Shown here in pieces: positions 15,434 through 23,970 of a stretch of 64,000 nucleotides of DNA. The DNA lies in assembly GCA_038244535.1 (NCBI GenBank), contig JBBRTJ010000004.1:11505-75504 (forward strand), read 5' to 3'. This stretch comes from JBBRTJ01 sp038244535. GTDB lineage: Bacteria > Actinomycetota > Acidimicrobiia > Acidimicrobiales > Ilumatobacteraceae. The notes beneath the pieces were generated by a model. The model did no database searches and was not told where the DNA came from. It worked only from the letters and a program-made list of their open reading frames with translations. Both the position numbers and the translations under genes were made by a program. Position 1 is the first letter of the stretch. Each line of letters starts with the position of its first letter.

Positions 15434-16330
15434 TCACGCCGAGCGGGCGGCATTGAGCTGAGCCAGCACCTCCCGGGCGCGATCTTCGAGCCCGGCCGGC
15501 GTCGGGCCCATGGGAAGCCGGCACTCGCCCACCGGCAGCCCCAGCGTGCGCAGGATCGCCTTCGTCGGCACCGGGTTGGGCGCTTCGTCGCTCGTCTCGA
15601 ACGCAAAGCTCGCCAACAAGCGCGCGTTCACGCTGCGGGCCGCCTCGACGTCGCCCTTGCCCCAGTGGGCGAGGAGCTCTTGGTGATCAGCCGCCGTCCA
15701 GTGCGTGGCCACCCCCACGACGCCGACGGCACCGATGGCCAGCAGGGGCAGCGTCAGGAGGTCGTCGCCGCTGTAGACCTCGAACCCGGCGGGAGCCTCG
15801 GCTACCACGCGTGCGGTCTCGCCGGGGTTCCCGGCCGCGTCCTTCAGGGCAAGCACGTTGGGAACGTCGCGGGCGAGGCGGAGCAGGGTCGCTGTGCTGA
15901 TCTTGCGGCCAGTGCGGACCGGGATGTCGTACACCATCACAGGGAGGTGGGTGGCAGCCGCGAGGGCCCGGAAGTGACCGTCGAAGCCGGCCTGCGACGG
16001 CCGGTTGTAGTACGGGGCGACGGCCAGGATCCCGGCCACGCCGAGCTTGGTGGCCTCGACGGTCAGGTGGACGGAGTGCGCGGTGTCGTTGGAGCCCGAC
16101 CCGGCGATGACGGGGATGCTCACCGCCTCGACCACTGCCGCCCACAGGCTGAGCTTCTCGTCGTCACTGAGCGTCGGCGCCTCGCCCGTGGTGCCGGCCA
16201 CCACGAGGCCGTCGTTGCCCTGCTCCTCGAGCCACCGGGCGAGCTGCCGCGCGACGTCGAGGTCGAGCGCACCGGAGGCGTCGAACGGGGTCGCCATGGC
16301 GGTGAGCACTCCGCCGAACCGACCGCCCAC
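15434..16330 (-). CDS. dapA: 4-hydroxy-tetrahydrodipicolinate synthase
   Basis: 298 residues from a GTG at 16330 that shares one base with the TAG of the upstream gene (TAGTG) and has GGAGGGGAG about 7 bp ahead. TIM-barrel DHDPS with GTTGEAPTL, the catalytic Tyr and substrate-binding Arg in YDIPVRTG (about 133-140) and Schiff-base Lys in LALKDAAGN (about 162). It condenses pyruvate with aspartate semialdehyde in lysine/diaminopimelate synthesis, feeding DapB encoded at 24.8 kb. The usual dapB-dapA neighbourhood is split by about 8.5 kb of accessory genes. A second DHDPS-fold protein at 24 kb lacks the Arg. Confidence 0.94.
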   Translation of the reverse strand: MGGRFGGVLTAMATPFDASGALDLDVARQLARWLEEQGNDGLVVAGTTGEAPTLSDDEKLSLWAAVVEAVSIPVIAGSGSNDTAHSVHLTVEATKLGVAGILAVAPYYNRPSQAGFDGHFRALAAATHLPVMVYDIPVRTGRKISTATLLRLARDVPNVLALKDAAGNPGETARVVAEAPAGFEVYSGDDLLTLPLLAIGAVGVVGVATHWTAADHQELLAHWGKGDVEAARSVNARLLASFAFETSDEAPNPVPTKAILRTLGLPVGECRLPMGPTPAGLEDRAREVLAQLNAARSA

Positions 16331-16959
16331 TAGAAGCTCCCCTCCTTGGTCCGATCGATCCCGAGGGTCAAGATCAGGTCCTCGTGCAGCTCCATCCACA
16401 CATCGTGGTACGAGTCGCACATCACGCCGGTGAACTGCTTGTGCTCACCGGCCTGGACCCGTGCCTCAGCGGCCGCCAGTCGGGGCTCGTAGGTGGCGTA
16501 GCGGGAGAGCACCGAGGCGAACTGCCCGCAGACCGGCGCCGCTTCGTTGTGCAGGTCGGTCAACCGGTCGATCACGACGGCGTCGTAGGCCGCATCGTGG
16601 TGGGCGTTCGGCTCGAGCGAGCCGTCGCTGCTGGGCTTGAGCTGCCACTCGCCGCACAGCTCCTTGAACCGCTCGTTGAGCACGAGGAACACCTCGTAGG
16701 ACGGGCGCAGCCCGTCTCGGGACGCGGCGGCGTCGCCGTCGATGGCCGCCAGGTGGAGCGCCTTGCCTGCGGGAGTCAGCTGCCACAGCGACCGGTTCTC
16801 GCGAAACATCGCATGCTCGGTCGCCACGAGCGCCCGGAGCTCGGTCTCGACCACCTCGGCGTCGAGGCCGGAGAGCTCGACGAGCACCCCGGTGGTCGCG
16901 AACCCCTTCACCCGCAGCGAGTGCAGAACAACGAACGACGACGTCGATGCGGTCCCCAT
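16330..16959 (-). CDS. Winged-helix regulator-like conserved actinobacterial protein
   Basis: 209 residues. The first 70 (SFVVLHSLRVKGFATTGVLV, ELSGLDAEVVETELRALVAT, then LWQLTPAGKALH) look like a MarR-type winged helix: a helix pair, recognition helix and 'lTpaGr' wing. The C-terminal 130 residues are helical with conserved YDAVVIDRL, ARVQAGEHKQFTG and SYHDVWMELHEDLILTLGID. I recall this C-terminal module in actinobacterial proteins of unknown role, sometimes beside phosphoenolpyruvate-type enzymes. The gene overlaps dapA by one base, so it may be coupled to lysine synthesis or simply share its mRNA. Target unknown. Confidence 0.65.
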   Translation of the reverse strand: MGTASTSSFVVLHSLRVKGFATTGVLVELSGLDAEVVETELRALVATEHAMFRENRSLWQLTPAGKALHLAAIDGDAAASRDGLRPSYEVFLVLNERFKELCGEWQLKPSSDGSLEPNAHHDAAYDAVVIDRLTDLHNEAAPVCGQFASVLSRYATYEPRLAAAEARVQAGEHKQFTGVMCDSYHDVWMELHEDLILTLGIDRTKEGSF

Positions 16960-17004
16960 AGGACCCTTGAACCTACCAGCGCGCCGTCGTCAACTTCAGC
17001 GAGC

Positions 17005-17045
17005 TTGTGCGGCAAGCAGGGCGCAGGGGCCCGCACGACGCACAA
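17005..17045. repeat. Dispersed hairpin repeat, copy B
   Basis: TTGTGCGG at 17005-17012, exactly 26 nt, then CGCACAA at 17039-17045. In this copy the arms extend to a perfect 12-bp inverted repeat (CGAGCTTGTGCG at 17000-17011 with its complement at 17039-17050). It lies in the 109-bp gap before the diiron protein's stop. Confidence 0.75.
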
Positions 17046-17068
17046 GCTCGGCCTCCGCGGGGACCGAG

Positions 17069-18196
17069 TCAGTCGGCGGCGGCCACTGGTGCGTCGGCGT
17101 CCAGCGCGAACGCTCCGTACTCCTCGCCGGTGTCGACCCAGTCCTCGAACTGGATGACGTTGAGCTCCTCGAACCGGTGCCGCAACCAGCCGTCGGCGGC
17201 ATCGAGCAGCCCGAGCTTCTTGCAGTTGGGGACGATCTTGGAAAAGAGCATCTGCTGGAACAGGCCCCGCGTCGGGTCGGCCAGCACGAACGGCACGATC
17301 TCGCGCGGGTTGATCCCCATGCGGTCCCACACCTCCTGCTGGAGGAAGCGGTCACGCATCCGTACGGCGGCCTCGAACGCGAACTCCTGGCGCTCGCGGA
17401 TCTCGGCCGAGCTCATCTGGTCGTAGACCTCCTTCAGGCTGAGCACCCCGAAGGCCACGTGGCGAGCCTCGTCGCTCATGACGTAGCGCAGGAGCTGCTT
17501 GAGCAGCGGCTCGGTGGTCATCTGGTGCATGAACCCGAACGCCGCCAAGGCGAGTCCCTCCACCATGATCTGCATGCCGAGGTAGGTCATGTCCCAGCGG
17601 CTGTCGTTGACGATGTCGTCGAGCAGCAGCCCGAGGTGGGCGTTGATCGGGTAGTGACCCGACAGCTTGGTGTCGAGGTACTTGGCGAAGACCTCGACGT
17701 GGCGAGCCTCGTCGACGACCTGGGTCGAGGCGTACAGCTTGGCGTCGTACCACGGCACCGTCTCGACGATCTTGGCGGTGCACAGCAGCGCGCCCTGCTC
17801 GCCATGGAGGAACTGGCTGAGGGTCCAGTTCTGGCTCTGCACGCCGAACTCGATCCACTCCTTGTCACCCCACTTCTCGACCGGGGTGCCGATGTAGTAG
17901 CTGGGGTCAGCGCCGATCCCCGCGCCGGCCATCGCCTGGTTGGCCATGACCACCGCGACCTGGTCGACCTCGGTGTCCCAGGGCAGGTCGGTCTCGCCGT
18001 TCCACTGCCCGGTCTTGGCCTTCTCGTAGAGCCTGCGCAACGGGGGCCGGCTGAGGCTGTAGTCCCACGTGAAGATGGTGTCGGCGTTGTTCGTCACGAC
18101 GTGGTCGACGGCATCCACGTCGTGGTTCGTGATCGACAGGATCGCTTCGACGTCGTCGATCTGGGCGCGACCGATCAGGTCGTCAGTGGCAGTCAT
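17069..18196 (-). CDS. Ferritin-like diiron protein, possible oxidase/oxygenase
   Basis: 375 residues, all-helical. Two iron-ligand sets are visible: Glu in LHGEQGALL followed by VVDEARHVEVF, and Glu in VEGLALAAFGF followed by MSDEARHVAFGV. These are the paired E...D-E-x-x-H motifs of a ferritin-like diiron centre. The length and sequence resemble uncharacterised actinobacterial ferritin-like/AurF-like proteins rather than bacterioferritin or NrdF. A metal-dependent oxidation of a small or lipid-like substrate is likely but unproven. The ATG overlaps the stop of the TetR gene (ATGA), so the two form one operon, probably repressed by TetR through the palindrome upstream. Confidence 0.8.
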   Translation of the reverse strand: MTATDDLIGRAQIDDVEAILSITNHDVDAVDHVVTNNADTIFTWDYSLSRPPLRRLYEKAKTGQWNGETDLPWDTEVDQVAVVMANQAMAGAGIGADPSYYIGTPVEKWGDKEWIEFGVQSQNWTLSQFLHGEQGALLCTAKIVETVPWYDAKLYASTQVVDEARHVEVFAKYLDTKLSGHYPINAHLGLLLDDIVNDSRWDMTYLGMQIMVEGLALAAFGFMHQMTTEPLLKQLLRYVMSDEARHVAFGVLSLKEVYDQMSSAEIRERQEFAFEAAVRMRDRFLQQEVWDRMGINPREIVPFVLADPTRGLFQQMLFSKIVPNCKKLGLLDAADGWLRHRFEELNVIQFEDWVDTGEEYGAFALDADAPVAAAD

Positions 18197-18813
18197 GGCT
18201 GGGAAGTACCTCCGGTGGAGCCGGTCCCGGTGAGCGGGAACGCCGGCAGGATGAACAGGCGGGTGAACTCGGTGGCTGATGCAACGTCGGTCAGGTCAAC
18301 GTGCTGGGACGGGACGAGGAAGTAGAAGATGACGACCCGGGAGAGCCATTCGGACAAGCGAGCCGAGGCCTGGGGCCCGATGTAGGGGTCGAACCATGGC
18401 GACAGGAGCTCGATGGCGACGTCGATGATGCGCGGGAGCCCGTCGATGGTGAGCTCGGCCACGACCTGACCGGGCTCCGAAGCGAGCGCCACCTGGAGGT
18501 GGACGTCGTCGTGCAACGCGATGGATGCCTCGACCAGACCCCGGACCACGAGGTCCTCGAACCCGTCGGCTCCGGCGAGGCGTTCGGTCAGCGACGCGAA
18601 GAACTCGGCGATCGAGCGGACCCGCAGCGCCTCGAACATCCGGTCGCGACCACCCGGGAACAAGCGGTAGAGGGTGGCTCGGCTGACCCCAGCCTCGGCG
18701 GCCACGTCGTCGACGGTGACCCTGGCCCTGCCCCAGCGCTCAGAGCAGTCCCTCAGTGCGTCCAGCACCCGATCCTCGACGCGGTGCGTCTCGAGCGGTC
18801 CCTGCACCCCCAT
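18193..18813 (-). CDS. TetR-family transcriptional regulator
   Basis: 206 residues. The N-terminal helix-turn-helix is typical: VTVDDVAAEAGVSRATLYRL followed by FPGGRDRMFEAL (about 31-63), then a helical ligand/dimer domain. The ATG at 18813 lies 4 bp from a 27-bp imperfect palindrome (18817-18843), leaving no room for a ribosome site, so the mRNA may be leaderless. It is translationally coupled to the downstream diiron gene (ATGA). It most likely represses itself and the diiron gene until an effector, perhaps the enzyme's substrate, binds. Effector unknown. Confidence 0.9.
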   Translation of the reverse strand: MGVQGPLETHRVEDRVLDALRDCSERWGRARVTVDDVAAEAGVSRATLYRLFPGGRDRMFEALRVRSIAEFFASLTERLAGADGFEDLVVRGLVEASIALHDDVHLQVALASEPGQVVAELTIDGLPRIIDVAIELLSPWFDPYIGPQASARLSEWLSRVVIFYFLVPSQHVDLTDVASATEFTRLFILPAFPLTGTGSTGGTSQP

Positions 18814-18816
18814 CGG

Positions 18817-18843
18817 TGAGACGATAAGACGAAAAGCGTCTCA
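18817..18843. promoter_or_regulatory. Candidate TetR operator
   Basis: TGAGACG (18817-18823) and CGTCTCA (18837-18843) are perfect inverted arms around a 13-bp centre containing a further GACG. The site ends 4 bp before the TetR start codon, the usual place for autoregulation. Confidence 0.65.
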
Positions 18844-18846
18844 GTG

Positions 18847-19881
18847 TCAAGGACCGTCAGGGCCAGCGCTCCTGGGCCCGAACGGATCGGCCACGACACC
18901 GAACTGCGCAGCATCCGGGGACGCTCCGCAACGGTTCCGGGCGCGAACGGCACCGACCACGGGCTCCCACCGTGCGATGCAGGCGCCGTGCCTCCCCACG
19001 GCCTCCACATAGGGCCGGAGCACGGTGGGCGCCGGTATCGTCAGCCGACAGGGGCGAGCGGTCTCGGGTGTTGCCAACGCCCTGCGTTGGAGGCACAGGT
19101 TGTAGCGGTGGACGGCGAACCAGTAGTCGATCTGCACCTTTGCGTCGGGGCGCAGCGACGTCTCCCCCGCGGCGGCTGGTGGGGCAGGCACAGGTCCGCT
19201 TGACGAGCCGGCCGCCACATCGCTGCGGGTGGGAGGCGCCGGCCGCACCGTGGTCGCCGACCCGCGGCGGGTCCCCGTGTCCGTCGCCGTCCCCGGAGCA
19301 GAGGGGACCGAAGCGGATGCCGCCTCCTCTGCACCAGTCTGGTCGCCAGTGACTTCGGCGGTCCCGGGGAGCTCCGTCGAACCCGAGCCTGCTGCGTCGG
19401 CCCACCGATCGCCGGCAGGACCGACGAGTATCAAGGTTCCGTCGGCCAGCACCATCGGCGCCGGTGCCGAGCTCGGAGCATCGACCGATCCGGCCGGGGC
19501 GGACGACGGCGTGGCCACCACTCGATCGCCCGGGCCCGATGCGAGCACACCGATCACGACTGCAGCCGCGGCGGCCACGATGACCACCACTCGTAAGGCC
19601 CCCACGGGCCGACGACGCCGGGGGGCGAGGTCACACAGCTCCACGGTGGTTCGCTCGACGCGGGGGCCACCGACCGCGAACCAGCGCTCGACGTCGGCCG
19701 ACGCCGACGGTGCCGACTGATCGAGCATCTGATGGCGGGCCCGAGCCAGCACCGCCTCGATCGCCTCATCCGGACCGCCGATCGGGTCGCTCGCCCGCTT
19801 CGCCTTCCGTGCGGTTGTGGTCGTGCCGGACTCGGGACGCTGTCGGTTGTCGTCAGGTGAGTGGTGGGGTCGCAGCTCCAT
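18847..19881 (-). CDS. Single-pass membrane protein, candidate anti-sigma factor
   Basis: 344 residues overlapping the 3' end of the ECF sigma gene by 29 bp. A soluble N-terminal part (about 1-92) is followed by one transmembrane helix (ALRVVVIVAAAAAVVIGVLA, about 94-113), then about 130 residues of Ser/Pro/Ala/Thr-rich linker and a C-terminal domain with paired cysteines (YNLCLQRRALATPETARPC, later HGACIARW and NRCGASPD). No zinc-binding HxxxCxxC motif of classic anti-sigma factors is seen, so the role rests on gene order: sigma factor first, membrane partner overlapping it. The Cys-containing domain would be outside the cell and could sense the signal. Confidence 0.55.
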   Translation of the reverse strand: MELRPHHSPDDNRQRPESGTTTTARKAKRASDPIGGPDEAIEAVLARARHQMLDQSAPSASADVERWFAVGGPRVERTTVELCDLAPRRRRPVGALRVVVIVAAAAAVVIGVLASGPGDRVVATPSSAPAGSVDAPSSAPAPMVLADGTLILVGPAGDRWADAAGSGSTELPGTAEVTGDQTGAEEAASASVPSAPGTATDTGTRRGSATTVRPAPPTRSDVAAGSSSGPVPAPPAAAGETSLRPDAKVQIDYWFAVHRYNLCLQRRALATPETARPCRLTIPAPTVLRPYVEAVGRHGACIARWEPVVGAVRARNRCGASPDAAQFGVVADPFGPRSAGPDGP

Positions 19882-20575
19882 CGTCCGTGGTGTCCAACGC
19901 CCCAGCAGAGGCGAGGGGTACGTCCAACCCCAACCTTCGCCTGATCGCCGCCAGGCCCCGACGCTGCAAGGCCTTCACGGCCCCGGGACGCTTGCCGACG
20001 ATCTCGGCGATCTGCTCGATCGTCAGGTCGCCGACGATGCGAAGCAGCAGCACCTCGCGCTGGTCTGGGACAAGTTGTTCGATGAGCGCGACTGCATCGA
20101 GCGAGCCCATGCGAGACATGGCGAGCTGCTCGGATGCCGGCTCGTGCTCGCCGGTGAACGGCGCGTCGCCCATGGGCTCGGTCACTGGTCGGCGCTTGGC
20201 CCGGCGCCGTTCGTCGATGAAGAGGTTCCGGGCGATCGTGAACAGCCACGCCCGCAGTTGGGCTTCGCCGCCCTCGAAGCGGTCGAGGCCCCGGAACGCT
20301 CGGAGGAACACGTCGTTGGTCGTGCCATCAGGGTCGAGGGCCGCTTGCGTGCGCAGGTAGGCGGCGATCGGACGCGAATGATCGGTGAAGATGCGCTCGA
20401 AGGCCCACGCGTGACCGGCACGAGCGGAGCGCAGCACCTCGTCGAAGACCACCTCGGTCCCGGTGCGCGACTGGCGCGCCGAGAGGGCGGCCAGTTCAGC
20501 ACCAGCGACGTACACCACCTGGCCGCTTGCGGCACCGGTCGCCCCAGCGGCCGGGACCACGCCATGGGGCGTCAC
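19853..20575 (-). CDS. ECF-family RNA polymerase sigma factor
   Basis: 240 residues. Region 2 spans about 45-115 (FERIFTDHSRPIAAYLRTQA, then TNDVFLRAFRGLDRFEG and LRAWLFTIARNLFIDERRR). Region 4 spans about 155-215 (LDAVALIEQLVPDQREVLLL, then LTIEQIAEIVGKRPGAVKAL with the helix-turn-helix). Its GTG overlaps the stop of the acyl-CoA ligase gene (GTGA); the first 40 residues are poorly conserved-looking, so the true start may lie further in. It would direct polymerase to a small regulon; the overlapping downstream membrane protein is its likely antagonist. Confidence 0.85.
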   Translation of the reverse strand: MTPHGVVPAAGATGAASGQVVYVAGAELAALSARQSRTGTEVVFDEVLRSARAGHAWAFERIFTDHSRPIAAYLRTQAALDPDGTTNDVFLRAFRGLDRFEGGEAQLRAWLFTIARNLFIDERRRAKRRPVTEPMGDAPFTGEHEPASEQLAMSRMGSLDAVALIEQLVPDQREVLLLRIVGDLTIEQIAEIVGKRPGAVKALQRRGLAAIRRRLGLDVPLASAGALDTTDDGAATPPLT

Positions 20576-22200
20576 TCTGAGAGCTCAAGATCGGCAAAGC
20601 GCGAACGCAGGTCCTTCTTGGAGAACTTGCCCACCGAGGTCTTTGGCACCTCGTCGATGAAGATCACCCTGTCGGGGAGCTGCCACCGCGCCACCTTCGG
20701 ACGCAAGAAGTCGAGCACCTCGGCTTCGGAGAGCTCGGCGCCGGGCTTCACCACCACGCAGGCGACTGGGCGCTCCGACCACTTGGGATGGGGGACGCCG
20801 ATCACCGCGGCCTCGGCGACCAGCGGATGGGCCATCAGCTCGTTCTCGAGCTCGACCGAGGAGATCCACTCACCGCCGGACTTGATGAGGTCCTTCGTCC
20901 GGTCGACCAGGCGGATGTAGCCGAGCGGATCGATCGTGGCAACGTCACCGGTGCGCAGCCACCCGTCGGCCGTGAACGAGTCAACCGTCGTCGGGTCGTT
21001 GTAGTACGCCGCGGCGATCCAAGGCCCCTTGACCTGGAGCTCACCACTCGCGATGGCGTCCCACGCGACACTCGTGGTCGTTCCAGGTTCGACGATGCGG
21101 GCATCGACACCCACCGCGGGAAGGCCCTGGGCGGCGCGGACGTCGTCGAGCTCGACTTCGGTCTTCCCTTCGGCCGCCGCCGTCGTGACGTGCCCGATCG
21201 AAGCGATGGGGCTGGTCTCGGTCATGCCCCAGGCCTGCAGAATCGGGAGGCCCAGCTGCTCCCGGTACCCAGCTGACAGCGCCTTGGGCACCGCGGAGCC
21301 GCCGCAGACGATGGCCCGCAAGGACGACGTGTCGCGCCCGGCGAACAGCGGCAGCGCACCCATCCAGATCGTCGGCACGCCGGCAGCCACGGTGACGCCT
21401 TCGGTGACGACGAGCTCGACGATGGCCGCCGGCGACAGGTCGGGGCCAGGCATGACGAGCGATGCCCCGGAGGCGACCGCTGAGTGGGCCAGCCCCCAGG
21501 CGTTGGCGTGGAACATGGGCACCACCGGCAAGATGACGTCGGACTCGCAGGCACCAAGGGAGTCGACAGTCATGCTGCCGAGGGTGTGCAGGTAGCTCGA
21601 ACGGTGCGAATACACGACACCCTTTGGGTTGCCGGTCGTGCCGGACGTGTAGCACATGGACGCAGCCTGCCACTCGTCCTCGACGTGGAACTCGACTGGC
21701 TCGGCGGCAGCGAGGAGCTCCTCGTAGTCGTGCAGCTCGAACCCGGCGGCGTCGTCGGGCACCTCGCCCTTGCCGTCGTCCATGATCACGACCTGGCGGA
21801 CGGTGGTGAACGTCTTCAACAGCGGGAACAGCAGCGCCGTCAGTGAGCGGTCGACGAACACCACGTCGTCCTCGGCGTGGTTGGCGATGTAGGTCAGCTG
21901 GTCGGGGAACAGCCGGATGTTGAGGGTGTGCAGGACCCGGCCCGTGCACGGTGCCGCGAAGTACAGCTCGAGGTGGCGGCTGGTGTTCCACGCGAACGTG
22001 GCCACGCGGCCGAGCGGCGGCACGCCGAGGTGGTCGAAGACACCGCCGAGGCGGCGGGTGCGCTCGGCCCAGGAGGCATAGGTCGTGCGCTCGACGCCGG
22101 TGCCGGTCGCGGTTGCGATGCGCTTGTGACCGAAGAGCCGCTCGTTGCGCTCGAAGAAATGGGTGAGCGCCAGTGGATGGTCCTGCATGAGACCGCGCAT
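20572..22200 (-). CDS. AMP-dependent acyl-CoA ligase (fatty-acid-CoA ligase type)
   Basis: 542 residues from the ATG at 22200, with GGAGGTGCG directly upstream. ANL-superfamily motifs: YTSGTTGNPKGVVYSH (P-loop), the GMTETSP motif, GWLRTGDVA with the adenine/ribose-binding Asp, DRTKDLIKSGGEWISSVELE (hinge) and the C-terminal catalytic Lys in TSVGKFSKKDLR. It activates a carboxylic acid as acyl-AMP and transfers it to CoA. Sequence and length match medium/long-chain fatty-acid-CoA ligases; chain preference cannot be read. Transcribed with the overlapping ECF sigma gene downstream, an unusual pairing. Confidence 0.9.
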   Translation of the reverse strand: MRGLMQDHPLALTHFFERNERLFGHKRIATATGTGVERTTYASWAERTRRLGGVFDHLGVPPLGRVATFAWNTSRHLELYFAAPCTGRVLHTLNIRLFPDQLTYIANHAEDDVVFVDRSLTALLFPLLKTFTTVRQVVIMDDGKGEVPDDAAGFELHDYEELLAAAEPVEFHVEDEWQAASMCYTSGTTGNPKGVVYSHRSSYLHTLGSMTVDSLGACESDVILPVVPMFHANAWGLAHSAVASGASLVMPGPDLSPAAIVELVVTEGVTVAAGVPTIWMGALPLFAGRDTSSLRAIVCGGSAVPKALSAGYREQLGLPILQAWGMTETSPIASIGHVTTAAAEGKTEVELDDVRAAQGLPAVGVDARIVEPGTTTSVAWDAIASGELQVKGPWIAAAYYNDPTTVDSFTADGWLRTGDVATIDPLGYIRLVDRTKDLIKSGGEWISSVELENELMAHPLVAEAAVIGVPHPKWSERPVACVVVKPGAELSEAEVLDFLRPKVARWQLPDRVIFIDEVPKTSVGKFSKKDLRSRFADLELSE

Positions 22201-22373
22201 CGCACCTCCTGTCCATGTGGCCTGACGGCACGTCGACTGAACCCTGCCCGCGATGAACAAAGCAGGAGCCGACCCCGTTGTTGGTCTCCCCGCACGAACT
22301 GTATGGCACCGGTCAAGCAATCAGAGCACCGGGCGACTTGCCGAGCGGGCGGTTCGTCGCCTAGGCACGCCCG

Positions 22374-23099
22374 GTGGATGCGACCGTCGAGGAGCCCGAG
22401 CACGCCTCGGTGGGGTCGCATCGCTCCCGGCTGGCCACGTTGTTCATCCCCATCAGCGGGTTCGTCATCGCCGGGTACACGGGCACGATCTTGTTCTCGA
22501 AGCTGGTCAGCAGCAACCCCACCCTGCTGATCGCGCTCAACCCCCGGCTGCGCCACCTCCTGCTCGTCGTGGCGGCCGGGATCTCGCCCTGGAGCTTCTT
22601 CATCGTGGGCTTCCTCGCTCTCGTGGCCCCCGATCCCCTCTACTTCCTGCTGGGCCGCTGGTACGGCGAGCGCGGCCGTGCGTGGATGGAGGAGAACGCT
22701 GGTGGCCTGCCCTTCTACGTGCGGTGGATCGAAAAGGCCTTCGACCGCGCCGGGGTCGTGCTCGCCTTCGTCATGCCGAGCGCGTTGGTCTGCCTCCTGG
22801 CCGGCGCCCGGCGCATGTCCCCCCGCCTGTTCTGGACGCTCGACATCACCGGCACGATCGCCCGCCTGCTCCTGGTGTGGTGGCTGGGCAACGCGCTGAA
22901 AGGCCCGCTCGACGTCGTGCTGGACTGGGTGAACCGCTTCCAATGGCCGCTCATGATCATGTTCTTCGTCATCGTGGCCGTCCAGGTCACCAGGTCGAGC
23001 AAGCGGCAGGGACCGATCATCGAAGAAGTGGTCGTGGGCGCGGGGAGCGATCTCGAACCGCAAGGGGACCCGAGCACCGCCATCGACAACGAGCAGTAG
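22374..23099 (+). CDS. DedA-like membrane protein
   Basis: 241 residues with about five hydrophobic segments: LFIPISGFVIAGYTGTILF, LLLVVAAGISPWSFFIVGFL, VVLAFVMPSALVCLLAGARR, WTLDITGTIARLLLVWWLG and WPLMIMFFVIVAVQVT. The order loop - LALVAPDPLYFLLGRWYGERG - FVMPSALVCLLAGARRMSPR resembles the DedA/VTT (SNARE-associated) core, where 'G...G.....Y..G' and 'R..P..R' type motifs occur; the match is partial. DedA proteins are flippase-like and affect lipid-carrier recycling. The start is uncertain (GTG at 22374 used; no clear ribosome site). The 173 bp to the divergent ligase gene must hold both promoters. Confidence 0.65.
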   Translation: MDATVEEPEHASVGSHRSRLATLFIPISGFVIAGYTGTILFSKLVSSNPTLLIALNPRLRHLLLVVAAGISPWSFFIVGFLALVAPDPLYFLLGRWYGERGRAWMEENAGGLPFYVRWIEKAFDRAGVVLAFVMPSALVCLLAGARRMSPRLFWTLDITGTIARLLLVWWLGNALKGPLDVVLDWVNRFQWPLMIMFFVIVAVQVTRSSKRQGPIIEEVVVGAGSDLEPQGDPSTAIDNEQ

Positions 23100-23100
23100 C

Positions 23101-23853
23101 GTGCCGACGATGCATCGAGGCGTCGCGGTCATCACTGGTGCATCCAGCGGCATCGGGGCGGCCACCGCCGTGCGGCTGGCGGCCGAGGGGTTCGAGCTCG
23201 TCCTCGGCGCACGGCGCCTCGACCGGCTCCGGGCCGTAGCGGAGCCGCTCGGTGCCCTCGCCCTGCCCCTCGACGTCACCGACCCCGCGTCGGTCGAGTC
23301 GTTCTGTGCTGCGATCCCCAGCTGCTCCGTGCTCGTCAACAACGCCGGCGGCGCGCTCGGCGCCGACCCGGTGGCCGCCGCCGATGACGCCGGCTGGCTC
23401 TGGATGTACGAGGCCAACGTCCTGGGCACCGTCAGGGTCACCAGAGCACTGCTACCCGCGCTGATTGCGAGCGGGAACGGCCACATCGTGACCATGGGCT
23501 CCGTCGCCGGCCTCGAGGCCTACCCGGGCGGGGCGGGCTACAACGCTGCAAAGTTCGGGCTTCGCGCCGTCACCCAGGTGCTGCGAATGGAGCTGCTGGG
23601 CCAGCCCGTACGGGTCACCGAGATCGACCCGGGCGCCGTCGAGACCGAGTTCTCCCTCGTGCGCTTCGGGGGCGATGCGGGGCGAGCCGCCGCCGTGTAC
23701 GAGGGCATGACCCCGCTCGTGGCCGATGACATCGCCGACTGCGTCGCCTGGGCCGTCACCCGCCCGGCGCATGTCAACATCGATCAGATCGTCGTGAAGC
23801 CGCGAGATCAGGCCACCGCCCGCATGATGCATCGCCGGCCATCGCCGGACTGA
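23101..23853 (+). CDS. Short-chain dehydrogenase/reductase (SDR)
   Basis: 250 residues, starting one base after the DedA-like gene's stop (GTG 23101; an ATG at 23110 is equally possible). Classical SDR features: cofactor loop TGASSGIGAATA, an Arg-containing LGARRLDRL after the second strand, which favours NADP(H), LVNNAGGALG, catalytic Ser in VTMGSVAGLEAYPG, and the Y-x-x-x-K pair in YNAAKFGL. The closest general style is that of serine/3-hydroxy acid dehydrogenases (YdfG-like), judged from NVLGTVRVTRALLPAL. Substrate unknown. Followed by a low-complexity spacer and a DHDPS-like gene in the same direction. Confidence 0.85.
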   Translation: MPTMHRGVAVITGASSGIGAATAVRLAAEGFELVLGARRLDRLRAVAEPLGALALPLDVTDPASVESFCAAIPSCSVLVNNAGGALGADPVAAADDAGWLWMYEANVLGTVRVTRALLPALIASGNGHIVTMGSVAGLEAYPGGAGYNAAKFGLRAVTQVLRMELLGQPVRVTEIDPGAVETEFSLVRFGGDAGRAAAVYEGMTPLVADDIADCVAWAVTRPAHVNIDQIVVKPRDQATARMMHRRPSPD

Positions 23854-23970
23854 CCGCGCCCTCGCCCGCCGATCACCGCACCGCACAGCACTGACCGAAC
23901 CGAACCGACCGCACTGACCGCACCGAACTGCACCGCGCACTGACCGAACCGACCACACCAGGAGCAGCGC
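23854..23970. repeat. Low-complexity spacer with iterated GCACTGACCG
   Basis: The 117 bp between the SDR and DHDPS-like genes are built of short ACCGA/ACTGACCG runs; GCACTGACCG occurs at 23888, 23911 and 23937. The last 15 bp carry AGGAG, the ribosome site for the next gene. Confidence 0.6.

Noticed and set aside
12920..16333. A 1137-codon plus-strand open frame over ftsK, the lipoprotein, rnj and dapA
   Set aside because: It is antisense to four clearly recognised genes and has the Arg/His/Gly/Asp bias of a high-GC shadow frame.
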